Assembly: GCA_945872825.1 (NCBI GenBank)
Contig: CAMCBD010000023.1
Coordinates: 1 to 34,610, forward strand
Length of the DNA: 34,610 nt
Direction: 5' to 3'
Source of the DNA: Nitrosomonas ureae
GTDB lineage: Bacteria; Pseudomonadota; Gammaproteobacteria; Burkholderiales; Nitrosomonadaceae
How positions within the stretch are numbered: the first letter of the stretch is position 1; the number at the start of each line of letters is the position of its first letter. Under the pieces are notes generated by a model that worked only from the letters and a program-made list of their open reading frames with translations, searched no databases and had not been told where the DNA came from. Both the position numbers and the translations under genes were made by a program. Below, piece after piece: positions 25,358 to 32,718 of the stretch.

Positions 25358-26476
25358 TCAGAATACCGGCAGACCGCAGATGGCCTTGCCGATGAAGTCA
25401 TACAATTGATCGGTTGTCGGTGCCATCACAGTACCGGCGCGCGCATCGCGGAATCGCCGCTCCACACCGACTTCACGGCGGAACGCGGCACCACCGCAAA
25501 CACGCATGGCCGTATCCAGTACTTGAGTGGCAGATTCACCGGAGGCGGCTTTGCATTCCAATACGCGTAGCATCACATCTTCGCGACCTGTCTCCAATGC
25601 ATGCAGCGTATCGAGCCACAGACAACGTGCCTGATCGGTAGCAATCCGCATCCGCGCGAGATACGCTCGGATAGTCGGCAACTCTGACAATGTCGAATCA
25701 AGATAATCATAACGCGTTCCCGTCACGTGATGGCACGCAGCCGCCGTCGCGCCCTCCATCAATCCGATTCCAGTGGCGGCTGTAAGCACATTGAACAGAG
25801 GCAGCACCGTCTCGAGCATAATCGCAAGACCATGACCATCCTCGCCTAGAATAGCATGGGCTGGGATTAGGACATTTTCAGCAGTAACCGGAGTGGAATC
25901 ATTACCGCGCAAACCGATACCATCAAAACGACCTGCTATCGAAATACCGCTGCTGTCACTCGGAACCAGCCAAAGGGTACTAGCACCTTCGGCAGCAACA
26001 GGCTTGCTCGACCACACGTACAAAGTCGCATGGTGCGCCGAAGTCACCCAATTCTTTTTTGCATTCAAACAAATACCGTTCTGATCACGTGTTGCTGTAC
26101 TTACCGGCGCCCAGAAATGGCTGCGCGACCCCGCTTCAGAAAAAGCCAATGTAGATAGATGATTACCTTGTGCAAGCTGCTTGCGCACCGCTTCAGCGCC
26201 ATATTTTTCTATGACAGCTGCTGCCGTATAGTGCATGCAAGTTACCATGGCGGTCGATGCACATTCGCGTGCAAGACGCTCAACCACTAATGCGGCAGCA
26301 CGCGGGCCGTGTCCCAATCCCCCTACGCTTTTTGCACTAATCAACCCTAGCATACCGGTATCGCGCAAAGCATCAATCGCCGCTTGCGGAAAGGCGCCTG
26401 TTTGATCTACTTCGGTGGCATTCTTTGCAACGATATTCGTCACAATTTTTTCTACATTATTTAAGTAGTCAGTCAT
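25358..26476 (-). CDS. Acyl-CoA dehydrogenase-fold flavoprotein, possibly a monooxygenase
   Basis: 372 residues of the acyl-CoA dehydrogenase fold: helical N-terminus with DTGMLGLISAKSVGGLG, central LAFSEAGSRSHFWAPVSTA and KKNWVTSAHHATLYVW (flavin-binding strands), GLRGNDSTPV, and the C-terminal helical bundle with RVCGGAAFRREVGVERRFRD. In dehydrogenases a Glu in the YEGTxQ segment near the C-terminus is the catalytic base. Here the equivalent stretch reads VMAPTTDQ, with Ala352 at that place. Members lacking it include flavin-dependent monooxygenases such as DszC-like enzymes, so an oxygenase or desulfurising role is plausible. ATG at 26476 has no clear ribosome site. It is the first gene of the three-gene operon. 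Confidence 0.78.
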   Translation of the reverse strand: MTDYLNNVEKIVTNIVAKNATEVDQTGAFPQAAIDALRDTGMLGLISAKSVGGLGHGPRAAALVVERLARECASTAMVTCMHYTAAAVIEKYGAEAVRKQLAQGNHLSTLAFSEAGSRSHFWAPVSTATRDQNGICLNAKKNWVTSAHHATLYVWSSKPVAAEGASTLWLVPSDSSGISIAGRFDGIGLRGNDSTPVTAENVLIPAHAILGEDGHGLAIMLETVLPLFNVLTAATGIGLMEGATAAACHHVTGTRYDYLDSTLSELPTIRAYLARMRIATDQARCLWLDTLHALETGREDVMLRVLECKAASGESATQVLDTAMRVCGGAAFRREVGVERRFRDARAGTVMAPTTDQLYDFIGKAICGLPVF

Positions 26477-26494
26477 GAATTTTTTTATGTGATT

Positions 26495-26518
26495 ACACCT
26501 AAGCGGATGCCAAGGTGT
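26495..26518. promoter_or_regulatory. Inverted repeat just upstream of the flavoprotein operon
   Basis: ACACCT (26495-26500) and AGGTGT (26513-26518) are perfect inverted half-sites 12 nt apart, ending 18 bp before the operon's ATG at 26476 on the minus strand. The position suits an operator or a leader hairpin. No regulator gene lies nearby. Confidence 0.3.
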
Positions 26519-26567
26519 TAGCGCCGCTTCTCACTTAAAGATTACCTTCCTCTGTTTAATCAATAGA

Positions 26568-27017
26568 TTAAATAGAGTTTCCAATGCTTGCAGGCGGCGA
26601 ATCCGCTATCAAACATTCTCTAAATGAATACGCATCGATTCCTTCAATTAAACCATTACTTTCAATGAGTACAAAACTGACACATTCTTTTTCTTTGAAA
26701 GAATATTTATACTTATCAGGCTGCGTCATATCAGGCAAAGCAATTTCATAAAATAAAGCATCCTGCACCCACCAACGGCCTGATTCCGTGAAACTCTTTG
26801 TCGTATCATCCGGTTCCTTAAAACTGAATTCAATCGTATACGTGCCATCAGCATTTCTGGTTTGTATCCAACTTTTTATCGTACCACTATGTTCGGTATA
26901 TTCTCCTTTCCACACTCCGATCAACTTGGCCTCAATAAATGGACTCTGATTAGCTGCTGTGATCGCGTTACAGCCAAGCAGACTAATTGCCAGAAGTACC
27001 AAAAAAAATAGTTTCAT
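26568..27017 (-). CDS. Small putative lipoprotein, function unknown
   Basis: 149 residues counted from the ATG at 27017, chosen because AAGGA stands at ribosome-site distance and a lipoprotein signal follows directly: MKLFFLVLLAISLLGC, lipobox SLLGC with Cys16. The open frame reaches 27050, but the extra residues precede the signal peptide. The mature part looks like a small beta-rich domain (LIGVWKGEYTEHSGTIKSW, DGTYTIEFSF, ESGRWWVQDALFYEIALPD) typical of lipocalin-like or DUF-type lipoproteins. A decayed copy of its 3' end lies at about 28895-29170, beyond the PEP-CTERM gene. It lies 91 bp upstream of the flavoprotein operon on the same strand and could share its transcript. Confidence 0.72.
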   Translation of the reverse strand: MKLFFLVLLAISLLGCNAITAANQSPFIEAKLIGVWKGEYTEHSGTIKSWIQTRNADGTYTIEFSFKEPDDTTKSFTESGRWWVQDALFYEIALPDMTQPDKYKYSFKEKECVSFVLIESNGLIEGIDAYSFRECLIADSPPASIGNSI

Positions 27018-27193
27018 TACTTTTCCTTTTGTTACTGTCAATTCAATCATTTTGTTTGAGTTAACTTGGAGAAGAAATTATCTCATTTTTCCAATCCAAC
27101 ACGCATAAAGTATTCTTTTACTGTGCCCCTTACAGTCATCAATTTATATTTTCAACGTAATACCCCCGCAATAGGCCCGTCATATCCGGCCTT

Positions 27194-27199
27194 TATAAT
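27194..27199 (+). promoter_or_regulatory. Consensus -10 box (TATAAT) for the PEP-CTERM gene
   Basis: A perfect TATAAT lies 161 bp before the ATG at 27361. No good -35 is found at 16-18 bp, so an activator may be needed. The predicted transcription start (about 27205) falls exactly at the 5' end of the paired leader element described next. Confidence 0.45.
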
Positions 27200-27204
27200 C
27201 ATTC

Positions 27205-27313
27205 ATGTACTGTAAAGCCATACTCGGGAGCAAATCGAGGGCCGGAAAATCCAGGACCTGCAAGGACGATAGCGCATATCTTATGACCGCAGATAGCCAG
27301 ATTGCCTGTACAT
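27205..27313 (+). promoter_or_regulatory. Structured 5' leader of the PEP-CTERM gene, riboswitch-like
   Basis: ATGTAC (27205-27210) can pair with GTACAT (27308-27313), closing a 109-nt domain like the P1 stem of a riboswitch. Inside are CTCG/CGAG (27223-27226 with 27236-27239), a GGAAAATCC turn and conserved-looking AAAGCCA and ATAGCCAGATTGCC blocks. The last resembles the 3' strand of c-di-GMP-I (GEMM) aptamers (AUAGCC-x-G-x-UUGCC), but the 5' half fits poorly. The ribosome site AGGAG is 37 nt further on. Identity is uncertain. Confidence 0.3.
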
Positions 27314-27360
27314 AGCATCGCATAAAAGAAATTTCTATGTATTACATTCAGGAGAATCCT

Positions 27361-28761
27361 ATGTTCAAGCAAAAAACACTCACTTTCCTAGTTTCCGGAG
27401 CTTTCATGGCCATGACTGGAACCATGCAAGCTTTTGCGGCAAACACCAATTTTGATAATTTTACAGCCTTAACTAGCAGCATTGCTGCTGGCTCCTTACC
27501 AGAATCCAGTCCATTCCAATTCGCTAATCCAAACTGGACCCAAGTCTCCATCGCCAATCGCACCAACCAGCTAAACCAAGGTCAAGACAATAGCGGCAAC
27601 TGGGATATGATTACTGCTAACGAAACTGGGATCGATGCCGGCCGTTACCTGTTCATGCCTTTTGAAACAGGCACTGCAGGTGTTCAGCGCATTGATTTGC
27701 TGAATCCTGATTATAATACGCGCGCCGTAACTCTCGTTGCATCGGGTACACAAGGATTCGTTGCAGGAGACGCCTCTCGCTGGACACCCTGGGGCACTCT
27801 CCTGACAGCTGAAGAATCATGGGGCACCGGCAGCACAAATGGTCGCCTATTTGAACTGACCAATCCAATTACCGCAACCGGCACAGGCGATTCAAATTTC
27901 GTGCAACGCGCTATCATTCCACACGTCTCACACGAAGGCCTGGCATTCGATAATCACAACAACTTCTACTTCATCGACGAAGTAAACGGTGGCAGCATTT
28001 ACAAGTATGTCTCCGCTAATCCGAACGCAACCAATGGCGATGATTATTTTGCCATTGGCCAAACTTTCGTAATGCAGGTCAGCGGCGGTGGCAATGCCAA
28101 TGCAACTGGCGCTATCACTTGGGCACCGATCACAGATGCCAATGGCGGTGTGTTAGCCGGCATTTCTGTTCTCAATAGTGATGGCAGCATTGATGGCCGT
28201 TTGTCCGCCGACAATGCCTTAGGAACCGACTATCAGCGCCCGGAAGATCTGGAGATAAAAACACTGGCTAATGGTGACCAGATCTTGTACGTTGCAACCA
28301 CCACCACAGACGAAGTTTATTCCTTTAATCTCGGCAGCAACACCGCTAGTTTATTTGCGAATACTTCGACTCTCGATCAAGCCACAGGTTTGGGCGTAGG
28401 TGGCACGTTTGATAATCCAGACAATCTGGCTATTGATGCCGAGGGAAATATGTACATCATTGAGGACCAACCAGGCGGTCAAGCCGACATTTGGTTTGCT
28501 ACGGATGCCAATAGCGACGGCGTGGCAGAATCCATCGGCCGCTGGGCTTCCATGTCCACCTTGGGTGCTGAGCCAACGGGGCTTTATTTCGACAAGTTCA
28601 ATCCCAACGTAGTCTACGTCAATGTACAGCACCCAACCAGCCTCGATGATCGTACCATCATGATCGCCGTCCCAGAGCCTGAAACCTACGCCATGCTCTT
28701 GGCCGGTTTAGGTTTGATTGGTGTTTCAGCTCGCCGCAAAAAATTTCCGCCAGTTAAGTAA
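27361..28761 (+). CDS. PEP-CTERM-anchored DUF839 (PhoX-like) protein
   Basis: 466 residues from the ATG at 27361, which has CAGGAG six bases upstream; the frame is open from 27337, but the signal peptide (MFKQKTLTFLVSGAFMAMTG, TMQAFA) fixes the start. The body is a beta-propeller-like domain with TPWGTLLTAEESWGTGST, ISHEGLAFD-like VSHEGLAFDNHNNFYFIDE, RPEDLEI and DNLAIDAEGNMYIIEDQPG, the pattern of DUF839/PhoX-type secreted phosphatases. Whether it is catalytic is unknown. The C-terminus VPEPETYAMLLAGLGLIG followed by SARRKK is a complete PEP-CTERM sorting signal (V-P-E-P motif, helix, Arg-rich end), cut by exosortase for export to the surface or matrix. Asn and Thr/Ser are abundant, as in other such exoproteins. 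Confidence 0.88.
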   Translation: MFKQKTLTFLVSGAFMAMTGTMQAFAANTNFDNFTALTSSIAAGSLPESSPFQFANPNWTQVSIANRTNQLNQGQDNSGNWDMITANETGIDAGRYLFMPFETGTAGVQRIDLLNPDYNTRAVTLVASGTQGFVAGDASRWTPWGTLLTAEESWGTGSTNGRLFELTNPITATGTGDSNFVQRAIIPHVSHEGLAFDNHNNFYFIDEVNGGSIYKYVSANPNATNGDDYFAIGQTFVMQVSGGGNANATGAITWAPITDANGGVLAGISVLNSDGSIDGRLSADNALGTDYQRPEDLEIKTLANGDQILYVATTTTDEVYSFNLGSNTASLFANTSTLDQATGLGVGGTFDNPDNLAIDAEGNMYIIEDQPGGQADIWFATDANSDGVAESIGRWASMSTLGAEPTGLYFDKFNPNVVYVNVQHPTSLDDRTIMIAVPEPETYAMLLAGLGLIGVSARRKKFPPVK

Positions 28762-28781
28762 TTCAAGTTTTTAAATCTCAG

Positions 28782-28811
28782 CCCAAACGGGAGCTTCGGT
28801 TCCTGTTTTGG
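28782..28811 (+). terminator. UUCG-tetraloop hairpin after the PEP-CTERM gene
   Basis: A stem of about 12 pairs (28782-28794 with 28799-28811, two G-U wobbles besides one mismatch near the base) is capped by the very stable C(UUCG)G tetraloop. It starts 20 bp after the stop codon. A second mini-hairpin GTTCG-agt-CGAAC follows at once. No T-run, but strongly terminator-like. Confidence 0.7.
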
Positions 28812-28894
28812 TTCGAGTCGAACGAATCCAAATAAAAATCGTCGAAAATTAATATTTCACATGATTCTAAATACGAGAGGTTGTCATGATCTCA

Positions 28895-29170
28895 GGTAGA
28901 TTCATGAATGCTTGCAGTATTTCGAATTCTCTGCGAGATATTTTCTAAATACAGAACCATCTGTGGTTTCAACCAATCCATTACTTTCAAGTAATGAGAT
29001 ACCAGAACATAGCTAATCCACAAGCAGAATAGTAGGAAACAACCCTATTCCGGTGTCAGTGTTGGGAATGGCAAACAGTGATGGGAACACATGCCCGAAC
29101 TCTATTGCAAAGGAGTCACGCGGCACAGTTGAGAGTGGCAACAAACAATTTTTGGACGTTCAATAGCGAT
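28895..29170 (-). pseudogene. Decayed paralogue of the small lipoprotein gene at 26568
   Basis: The minus strand here reads GISLLESNGLVETTDGSVFR then KYLAENSKYCKHS, matching VLIESNGLIEGIDAYSFREC of the lipoprotein. At DNA level AATGCTTGCAG (28907-28917) and CCATTACTTTCAA (28978-28990) recur identically at 26583-26593 and 26653-26665, spaced 71 and 70 bp apart. The one-base difference explains why the final residues fall in another frame. Upstream the match fades (FAIPNTDTG versus IALPDMTQ), and in-frame stops occur. The limit at 29170 is approximate. The rest of the gap 28812-29340 shows no gene. Confidence 0.65.
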
Positions 29171-29351
29171 TTTGACTGCCTATTCGCTTCCGCAGACATT
29201 TTGCCTTAGCAGAGCTAATTTACTTATTTTTCTTACACCTAGGATCAATATGTTCTTGAAGAACTCAGCTTGAAATGACGCCATCATGGATTGCTTGATT
29301 TTTTGGTTGTTGCTTAAAGACAATTACATAAACACCTTCATCAATAAAATT

Positions 29352-29378
29352 ACCTAAGCCGGCTATACCAGCTTAGGT
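29352..29378 (-). terminator. Intrinsic terminator of the Cys-rich peptide gene
   Basis: On the minus strand ACCTAAGC pairs with GCTTAGGT (8 bp, 11-nt loop) and is followed by AATTTTATT. It lies 30 bp after the stop codon of the gene at 29408-29686. This is the most conventional terminator in the window. Confidence 0.7.
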
Positions 29379-29407
29379 TAGTAATACCAACAGTATTTCT
29401 TCAAAGA

Positions 29408-29686
29408 CTAGCTGCACTTTCCTGTTTCGGAACCATCAGCTTTAGTCTCCTTGCCATCTTCTGTTACACAAGAATTCTGACAAACACCTGATTTTTTACA
29501 TGATTTTCCAGCTGGAAGGCTCTTTTTATCAATACAAGTTCCTTCAACCAAATAGCATACCTGGTTAGCTGCACAAGCAGTTTTTCCATCTTTCTCGGAT
29601 TCCAGACTGCAAGCAGCAAAAGCATGACTTGCGGTGAAAACCAGTGCAATAACTAATAACAACGCATTAACTGTTTTTTTGAACAT
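29408..29686 (-). CDS. Small secreted cysteine-rich protein, function unknown
   Basis: 92 residues. A clear signal peptide (MFKKTVNALLLVIALVFTAS, HAFA, cleaved before about residue 25) leads to a mature peptide of about 68 residues with eight cysteines: ACS, TAC, QVC, GTC, KSC, GVC, NSC, KC. The even number and spacing suggest four disulfides in the periplasm or outside the cell. No family was recognised; the K-S-C-K-K-S-G-V-C-Q-N-S-C stretch has the look of a small knotted or metal-binding fold. AGGAG precedes the ATG at the right distance, and a good terminator follows, so it is a self-contained single-gene unit. Flanking sequence on both sides is non-coding. Confidence 0.75.
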   Translation of the reverse strand: MFKKTVNALLLVIALVFTASHAFAACSLESEKDGKTACAANQVCYLVEGTCIDKKSLPAGKSCKKSGVCQNSCVTEDGKETKADGSETGKCS

Positions 29687-29864
29687 ATTCTCTCCTTTGT
29701 TAGATTTACAAATAAAAAAACTCCCCTGTTTCTTTAATTAGGATAGCAGAAAAATTTTCTATCGGGTGCAAATTGTTTTGACCGTTTATGTCAGAAAATT
29801 CTTTTGATGAATTTCAGTCCAACTCCTATCCCAGCACATTTGATTCAACAGACTTCCAAGAAGT

Positions 29865-30320
29865 TTATGGTTTTTCTTTATTATTTCTCCATTTCCACCG
29901 CAACCATACCCGTAATTGCCTGAACTCCTCTGCATCAATGCTGTCGGGCAGTATGACGATACTGGACGTAAAGAACTTTCCCACAGGCTGCAAGTTCAGT
30001 ACTGTCAGATAAGATGCAACAAAGGTGCTACCCAAGATGCTGCAAACAATTAATTCATCGGAACGCGTGGTCAATGTGCATTGCATTTCATCGGACAGTA
30101 CTAAAACCACTACGGCATCATCCGCGGTAAGTAAGGCATTCTGCCGCAAGTAAAAAATTAAACTGAGTACCAATGCGACAGCGGCAATCGTCTTAATACC
30201 CAAAGGCAGCTCCAACAGCCATAATAAACCGGCCGTAGCGAGATGAGCCAGGCTGAGGATAATCGCTAACTGATAGGAATGTTTGCGATGAATGCACAAA
30301 ACAGCCATATTTAAAATCAC
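29865..30320 (-). CDS. YgfX (CptA)-like membrane protein
   Basis: 151 residues with two membrane helices close to the N-terminus (about 18-37 and 43-62), followed by a soluble beta-rich domain (VVLVLSDEMQCTLTTRSDEL, TSSIVILPDSIDAEEFRQLR) ending in VWLRWKW. This topology, the closing D-x-x-x-x-E-x-F-R-x-L-R-V-W-L-R pattern, and divergent adjacency to ygfZ identify a YgfX/CptA-type protein. In E. coli YgfX pairs with SdhE (YgfY) and was described as a toxin acting on MreB and FtsZ. No sdhE gene is present here, so the toxin-antitoxin idea does not carry over directly. The sequence is divergent, and the call leans on context. Confidence 0.7.
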   Translation of the reverse strand: MILNMAVLCIHRKHSYQLAIILSLAHLATAGLLWLLELPLGIKTIAAVALVLSLIFYLRQNALLTADDAVVVLVLSDEMQCTLTTRSDELIVCSILGSTFVASYLTVLNLQPVGKFFTSSIVILPDSIDAEEFRQLRVWLRWKWRNNKEKP

Positions 30321-30412
30321 TTAATATAATAATCAATGAATATTTTAATGGAAAAATTTGAAGCTTCTAGAGCGCCAGCAAAATGGAATCAAAACTCATC
30401 TCCAGAGATTGG

Positions 30413-30441
30413 TTCTTGATTTGGATGGTATACCGTATAAT
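30413..30441 (+). promoter_or_regulatory. Candidate promoter of ygfZ
   Basis: A perfect TATAAT at 30436-30441 lies 31 bp before the ATG at 30472. The -35 is poor (TTCTTG at 17 bp, or TTGATT at 14 bp). Because the box lies inside the longer open frame starting at 30358, it argues that translation begins at 30472. Confidence 0.4.
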
Positions 30442-30471
30442 TGCGTTCATCAATTTAGTTACAGCTTTTAT

Positions 30472-31512
30472 ATGAATCCAGTTTGGCAAACCTATTTACG
30501 AAATCGTCACGCTGTTATTGAAAATAATTGTGTGATTCATTTTGGTGATAACGCAACGGAACTTGAAGATACACAAACCGGGACTATTGCGGCCGATCTT
30601 TCCCATTACGGATTGATCCGATTTTCCGGAAACGATGCGCCATCCTACTTGCAAAGCCAGCTCAGTTGCGATATCCGTGAAATCAACCTGAAAAAAGTAC
30701 AGTACGGCAGCTACTGCAATCCTAAAGGCCGGGTTCTAGCAAGTTTCTTATTGTGGCAGCAAGATGATAATTTTTTTATGCAACTGCCAGCCAGTCTGGG
30801 TCCTTCCATACAAAAGCGTTTATCACTCTATGTGCTGCGCGCCCATGTGCAACTGAATGATGCGAGCGATACTCTGGTACGCATCGGAATTGCAGGTCGG
30901 AATGCTGCTGCCCTGACTGAAGAAATTACAGGATCGTCATGTAATTTGATTCAACCGATCCAGGTCATTCCTAACGAAAATATCACTATTATCAGTCTAG
31001 CTCAGAACCGTTTTGAACTGATTACCTCAATCGAAAACGCGACCACACTCTGGGAACATTTTAACCAACATGCAAAACCTGTTGGTGCCAATTGCTGGAA
31101 TTGGTTAGATATCCAATCCGGAATCCCAGTAATTTTACCTGAGACCCAGGAACAGTTTTTGCCACAGATGATCAATCTGGATGCGATTGGCGGCATTAGT
31201 TTCAAAAAAGGCTGTTATCCTGGGCAAGAAATTGTGGCGCGCACCCAGTATCTTGGGAAACTCAAACGCCGTATGTTTCTCGCTCACATAGCCACTGCAG
31301 AAGTGGTAAGAGCGGGTGATGAGCTGTACAGCATTGATATGGATGATCAATCCAGTGGAAACATCATCAACGCGGCATTGTCGCCGAACGGAGGCTTTGA
31401 TATTTTGGCGGTAATTCAGCAAAACAGCATTGATTCATGCCAGATACATTGGCGGTCTCTGCAAGGACCTGTTCTGGAGATCAAATTATTGCCCTATTCG
31501 TTGCCAGCATAA
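30472..31512 (+). CDS. ygfZ: YgfZ-type folate-binding protein (iron-sulfur cluster/tRNA modification factor)
   Basis: 346 residues from the ATG at 30472. The signature KGCYPGQEIVARTQYLGK has its conserved cysteine at about residue 248, and GLIRFSGNDAPSYLQSQLSCDI plus YCNPKGRVLASFLLW belong to the GcvT-like folate-binding fold. YgfZ helps maintain certain Fe-S enzymes such as MiaB through tetrahydrofolate. The frame is open upstream to a TTG at 30358, but the extra 38 residues are not family-like and a TATAAT falls within them, so the shorter form is chosen. It diverges from the YgfX-like gene and converges on the DUF502 gene, 36 bp away. Confidence 0.9.
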   Translation: MNPVWQTYLRNRHAVIENNCVIHFGDNATELEDTQTGTIAADLSHYGLIRFSGNDAPSYLQSQLSCDIREINLKKVQYGSYCNPKGRVLASFLLWQQDDNFFMQLPASLGPSIQKRLSLYVLRAHVQLNDASDTLVRIGIAGRNAAALTEEITGSSCNLIQPIQVIPNENITIISLAQNRFELITSIENATTLWEHFNQHAKPVGANCWNWLDIQSGIPVILPETQEQFLPQMINLDAIGGISFKKGCYPGQEIVARTQYLGKLKRRMFLAHIATAEVVRAGDELYSIDMDDQSSGNIINAALSPNGGFDILAVIQQNSIDSCQIHWRSLQGPVLEIKLLPYSLPA

Positions 31513-31548
31513 ACGAAACAACACAGCGCTGATGTTAGATATCGATAC

Positions 31549-32262
31549 TTATTGTTTCTCGGCGGTTTGCTCTTGCTGCTTTGGTTTATTTGAGAAACGC
31601 AAACTTTCAGGTGCGTTGGTGCCGCCCGTCACAACAAATGTCATTGCTTCTTCGGTCGTCCAATCCGTCAATATCACATTTTCCATTGGCAGGATTTCTA
31701 TATAACCAGATGTAGGATTGGGCGAAGTCGGCACGTAGACTACAGCCAGCTTTCTTCCACTATCTTCGTCATGCATAATTTTCGTGATAAAACCGACAGC
31801 CTTCATTTCCGATGATGGAAAACTGATCAGAACAACTCGTTGTCCGGTGACAGGCGGTTTACTTATTGTGTGCAAAAAACGTTTGGTGGCACCATAAATT
31901 GTCTGTATTAAAGGCAATCTGGCCAGTATGTATTCGTAAATACTAATGACTTTCTTGCCTATAACAAAAGATGCCAGCAGTCCGATACCATACAAACTAA
32001 CTACTGTCAGCAGTGCGGCAACCGCATGCTGAAAATTGGAATCCAGCAACCAGCTGGCAGTAGTATCTGAAAAGGGGCGAACTGCATGAGCCATTCCTTT
32101 TAATAAAGGATCTCCAATACGCGCTAATAAATTTAATAAAAAATCAAATACCAACCAGGTAACCCATAGTGGCGCTACCGTAAGAAACCCAATAAGTATG
32201 TAGCGGCCTACATGAGCAGAGCGCTCTGAGCGCTGCTCTTCGTCATTCTTTTGTATCGTCAT
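31549..32262 (-). CDS. DUF502-family membrane protein
   Basis: 237 residues. Two membrane segments (about 20-45, RYILIGFLTVAPLWVTWLVF, and 78-102, AVAALLTVVSLYGIGLLASF) flank an external loop. They are followed by LPLIQTIYGATKRFLHTISK and a soluble domain with VVLISFPSSEMKAVGFIT and VVYVPTSPNPTSGYIEILP, which are the characteristic DUF502 segments. The function of the family is unknown; plant homologues (COV proteins) affect vascular development. The charged tail (NKPKQQEQTAEKQ) is not conserved. The gene stands alone, convergent with ygfZ. Confidence 0.85.
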   Translation of the reverse strand: MTIQKNDEEQRSERSAHVGRYILIGFLTVAPLWVTWLVFDFLLNLLARIGDPLLKGMAHAVRPFSDTTASWLLDSNFQHAVAALLTVVSLYGIGLLASFVIGKKVISIYEYILARLPLIQTIYGATKRFLHTISKPPVTGQRVVLISFPSSEMKAVGFITKIMHDEDSGRKLAVVYVPTSPNPTSGYIEILPMENVILTDWTTEEAMTFVVTGGTNAPESLRFSNKPKQQEQTAEKQ

Positions 32263-32718
32263 GTTTCTAAACTCATCCCCGACTGAACAATAAACCTACA
32301 TCAACCCTTTGCGCATAATTAGCACTTCTTTTCTTCAAGTAAATAACTACAACCACCTATAATTTATTCAGTGCTAAACAGGCTATGATAATATTATTCT
32401 GTTGAAGACCGGTATAAGTATTAGAAATATCATTTACTGGCAAGGCAGCATTGTTCTTGGTAGAATCGCCGGGCTAGTTGCTTTAATCTCTAACATAGAG
32501 ACTAGTAATGAATGTGTTATATCAGATAATATCGCGATATCTGTTTTCAATTGCTTCGAAAAATTGGTCAATTTGCACTCTTTTCCGTTCAAAGAACAAA
32601 ATAACCTACTGAAAAACAGCATCGTATTATGCGAACTCAATTATTAAATAAATAAAAAACATCACCCACCCAGCCTCTGATTCAGGGTGTACTTCTATTA
32701 GAATAAAAAGGGACTGTT
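32263..32718. other. AT-rich region between DUF502 and the dynamin-like GTPase gene
   Basis: An 81-codon TTG-started frame at 32402-32647 (plus) has no recognisable similarity and no clear ribosome site; it is more likely chance than a gene. The 12-bp palindrome ATATCGCGATAT (32528-32539) with flanking CAGATA...ATCTG could be an operator. CACCC...GGGTG (32667-32689) is a weak hairpin. AGGGA before the ATG at 32719 is the ribosome site for the next gene. Confidence 0.4.

Noticed and set aside
26477..26567. Sigma-54 promoter before the flavoprotein operon
   Set aside because: TTGGCATCCGCTTAGG on the minus strand has the -24-like GG but lacks the required GC at -12.
28762..29407. Additional transposase or toxin gene in this 646-bp gap
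   Set aside because: All frames were read; only the lipoprotein paralogue fragment and hairpins could be supported.
32402..32647. 81-codon frame upstream of the dynamin-like gene
   Set aside because: TTG start, no clear ribosome site, A/T-rich random-looking composition, no recognised motif.
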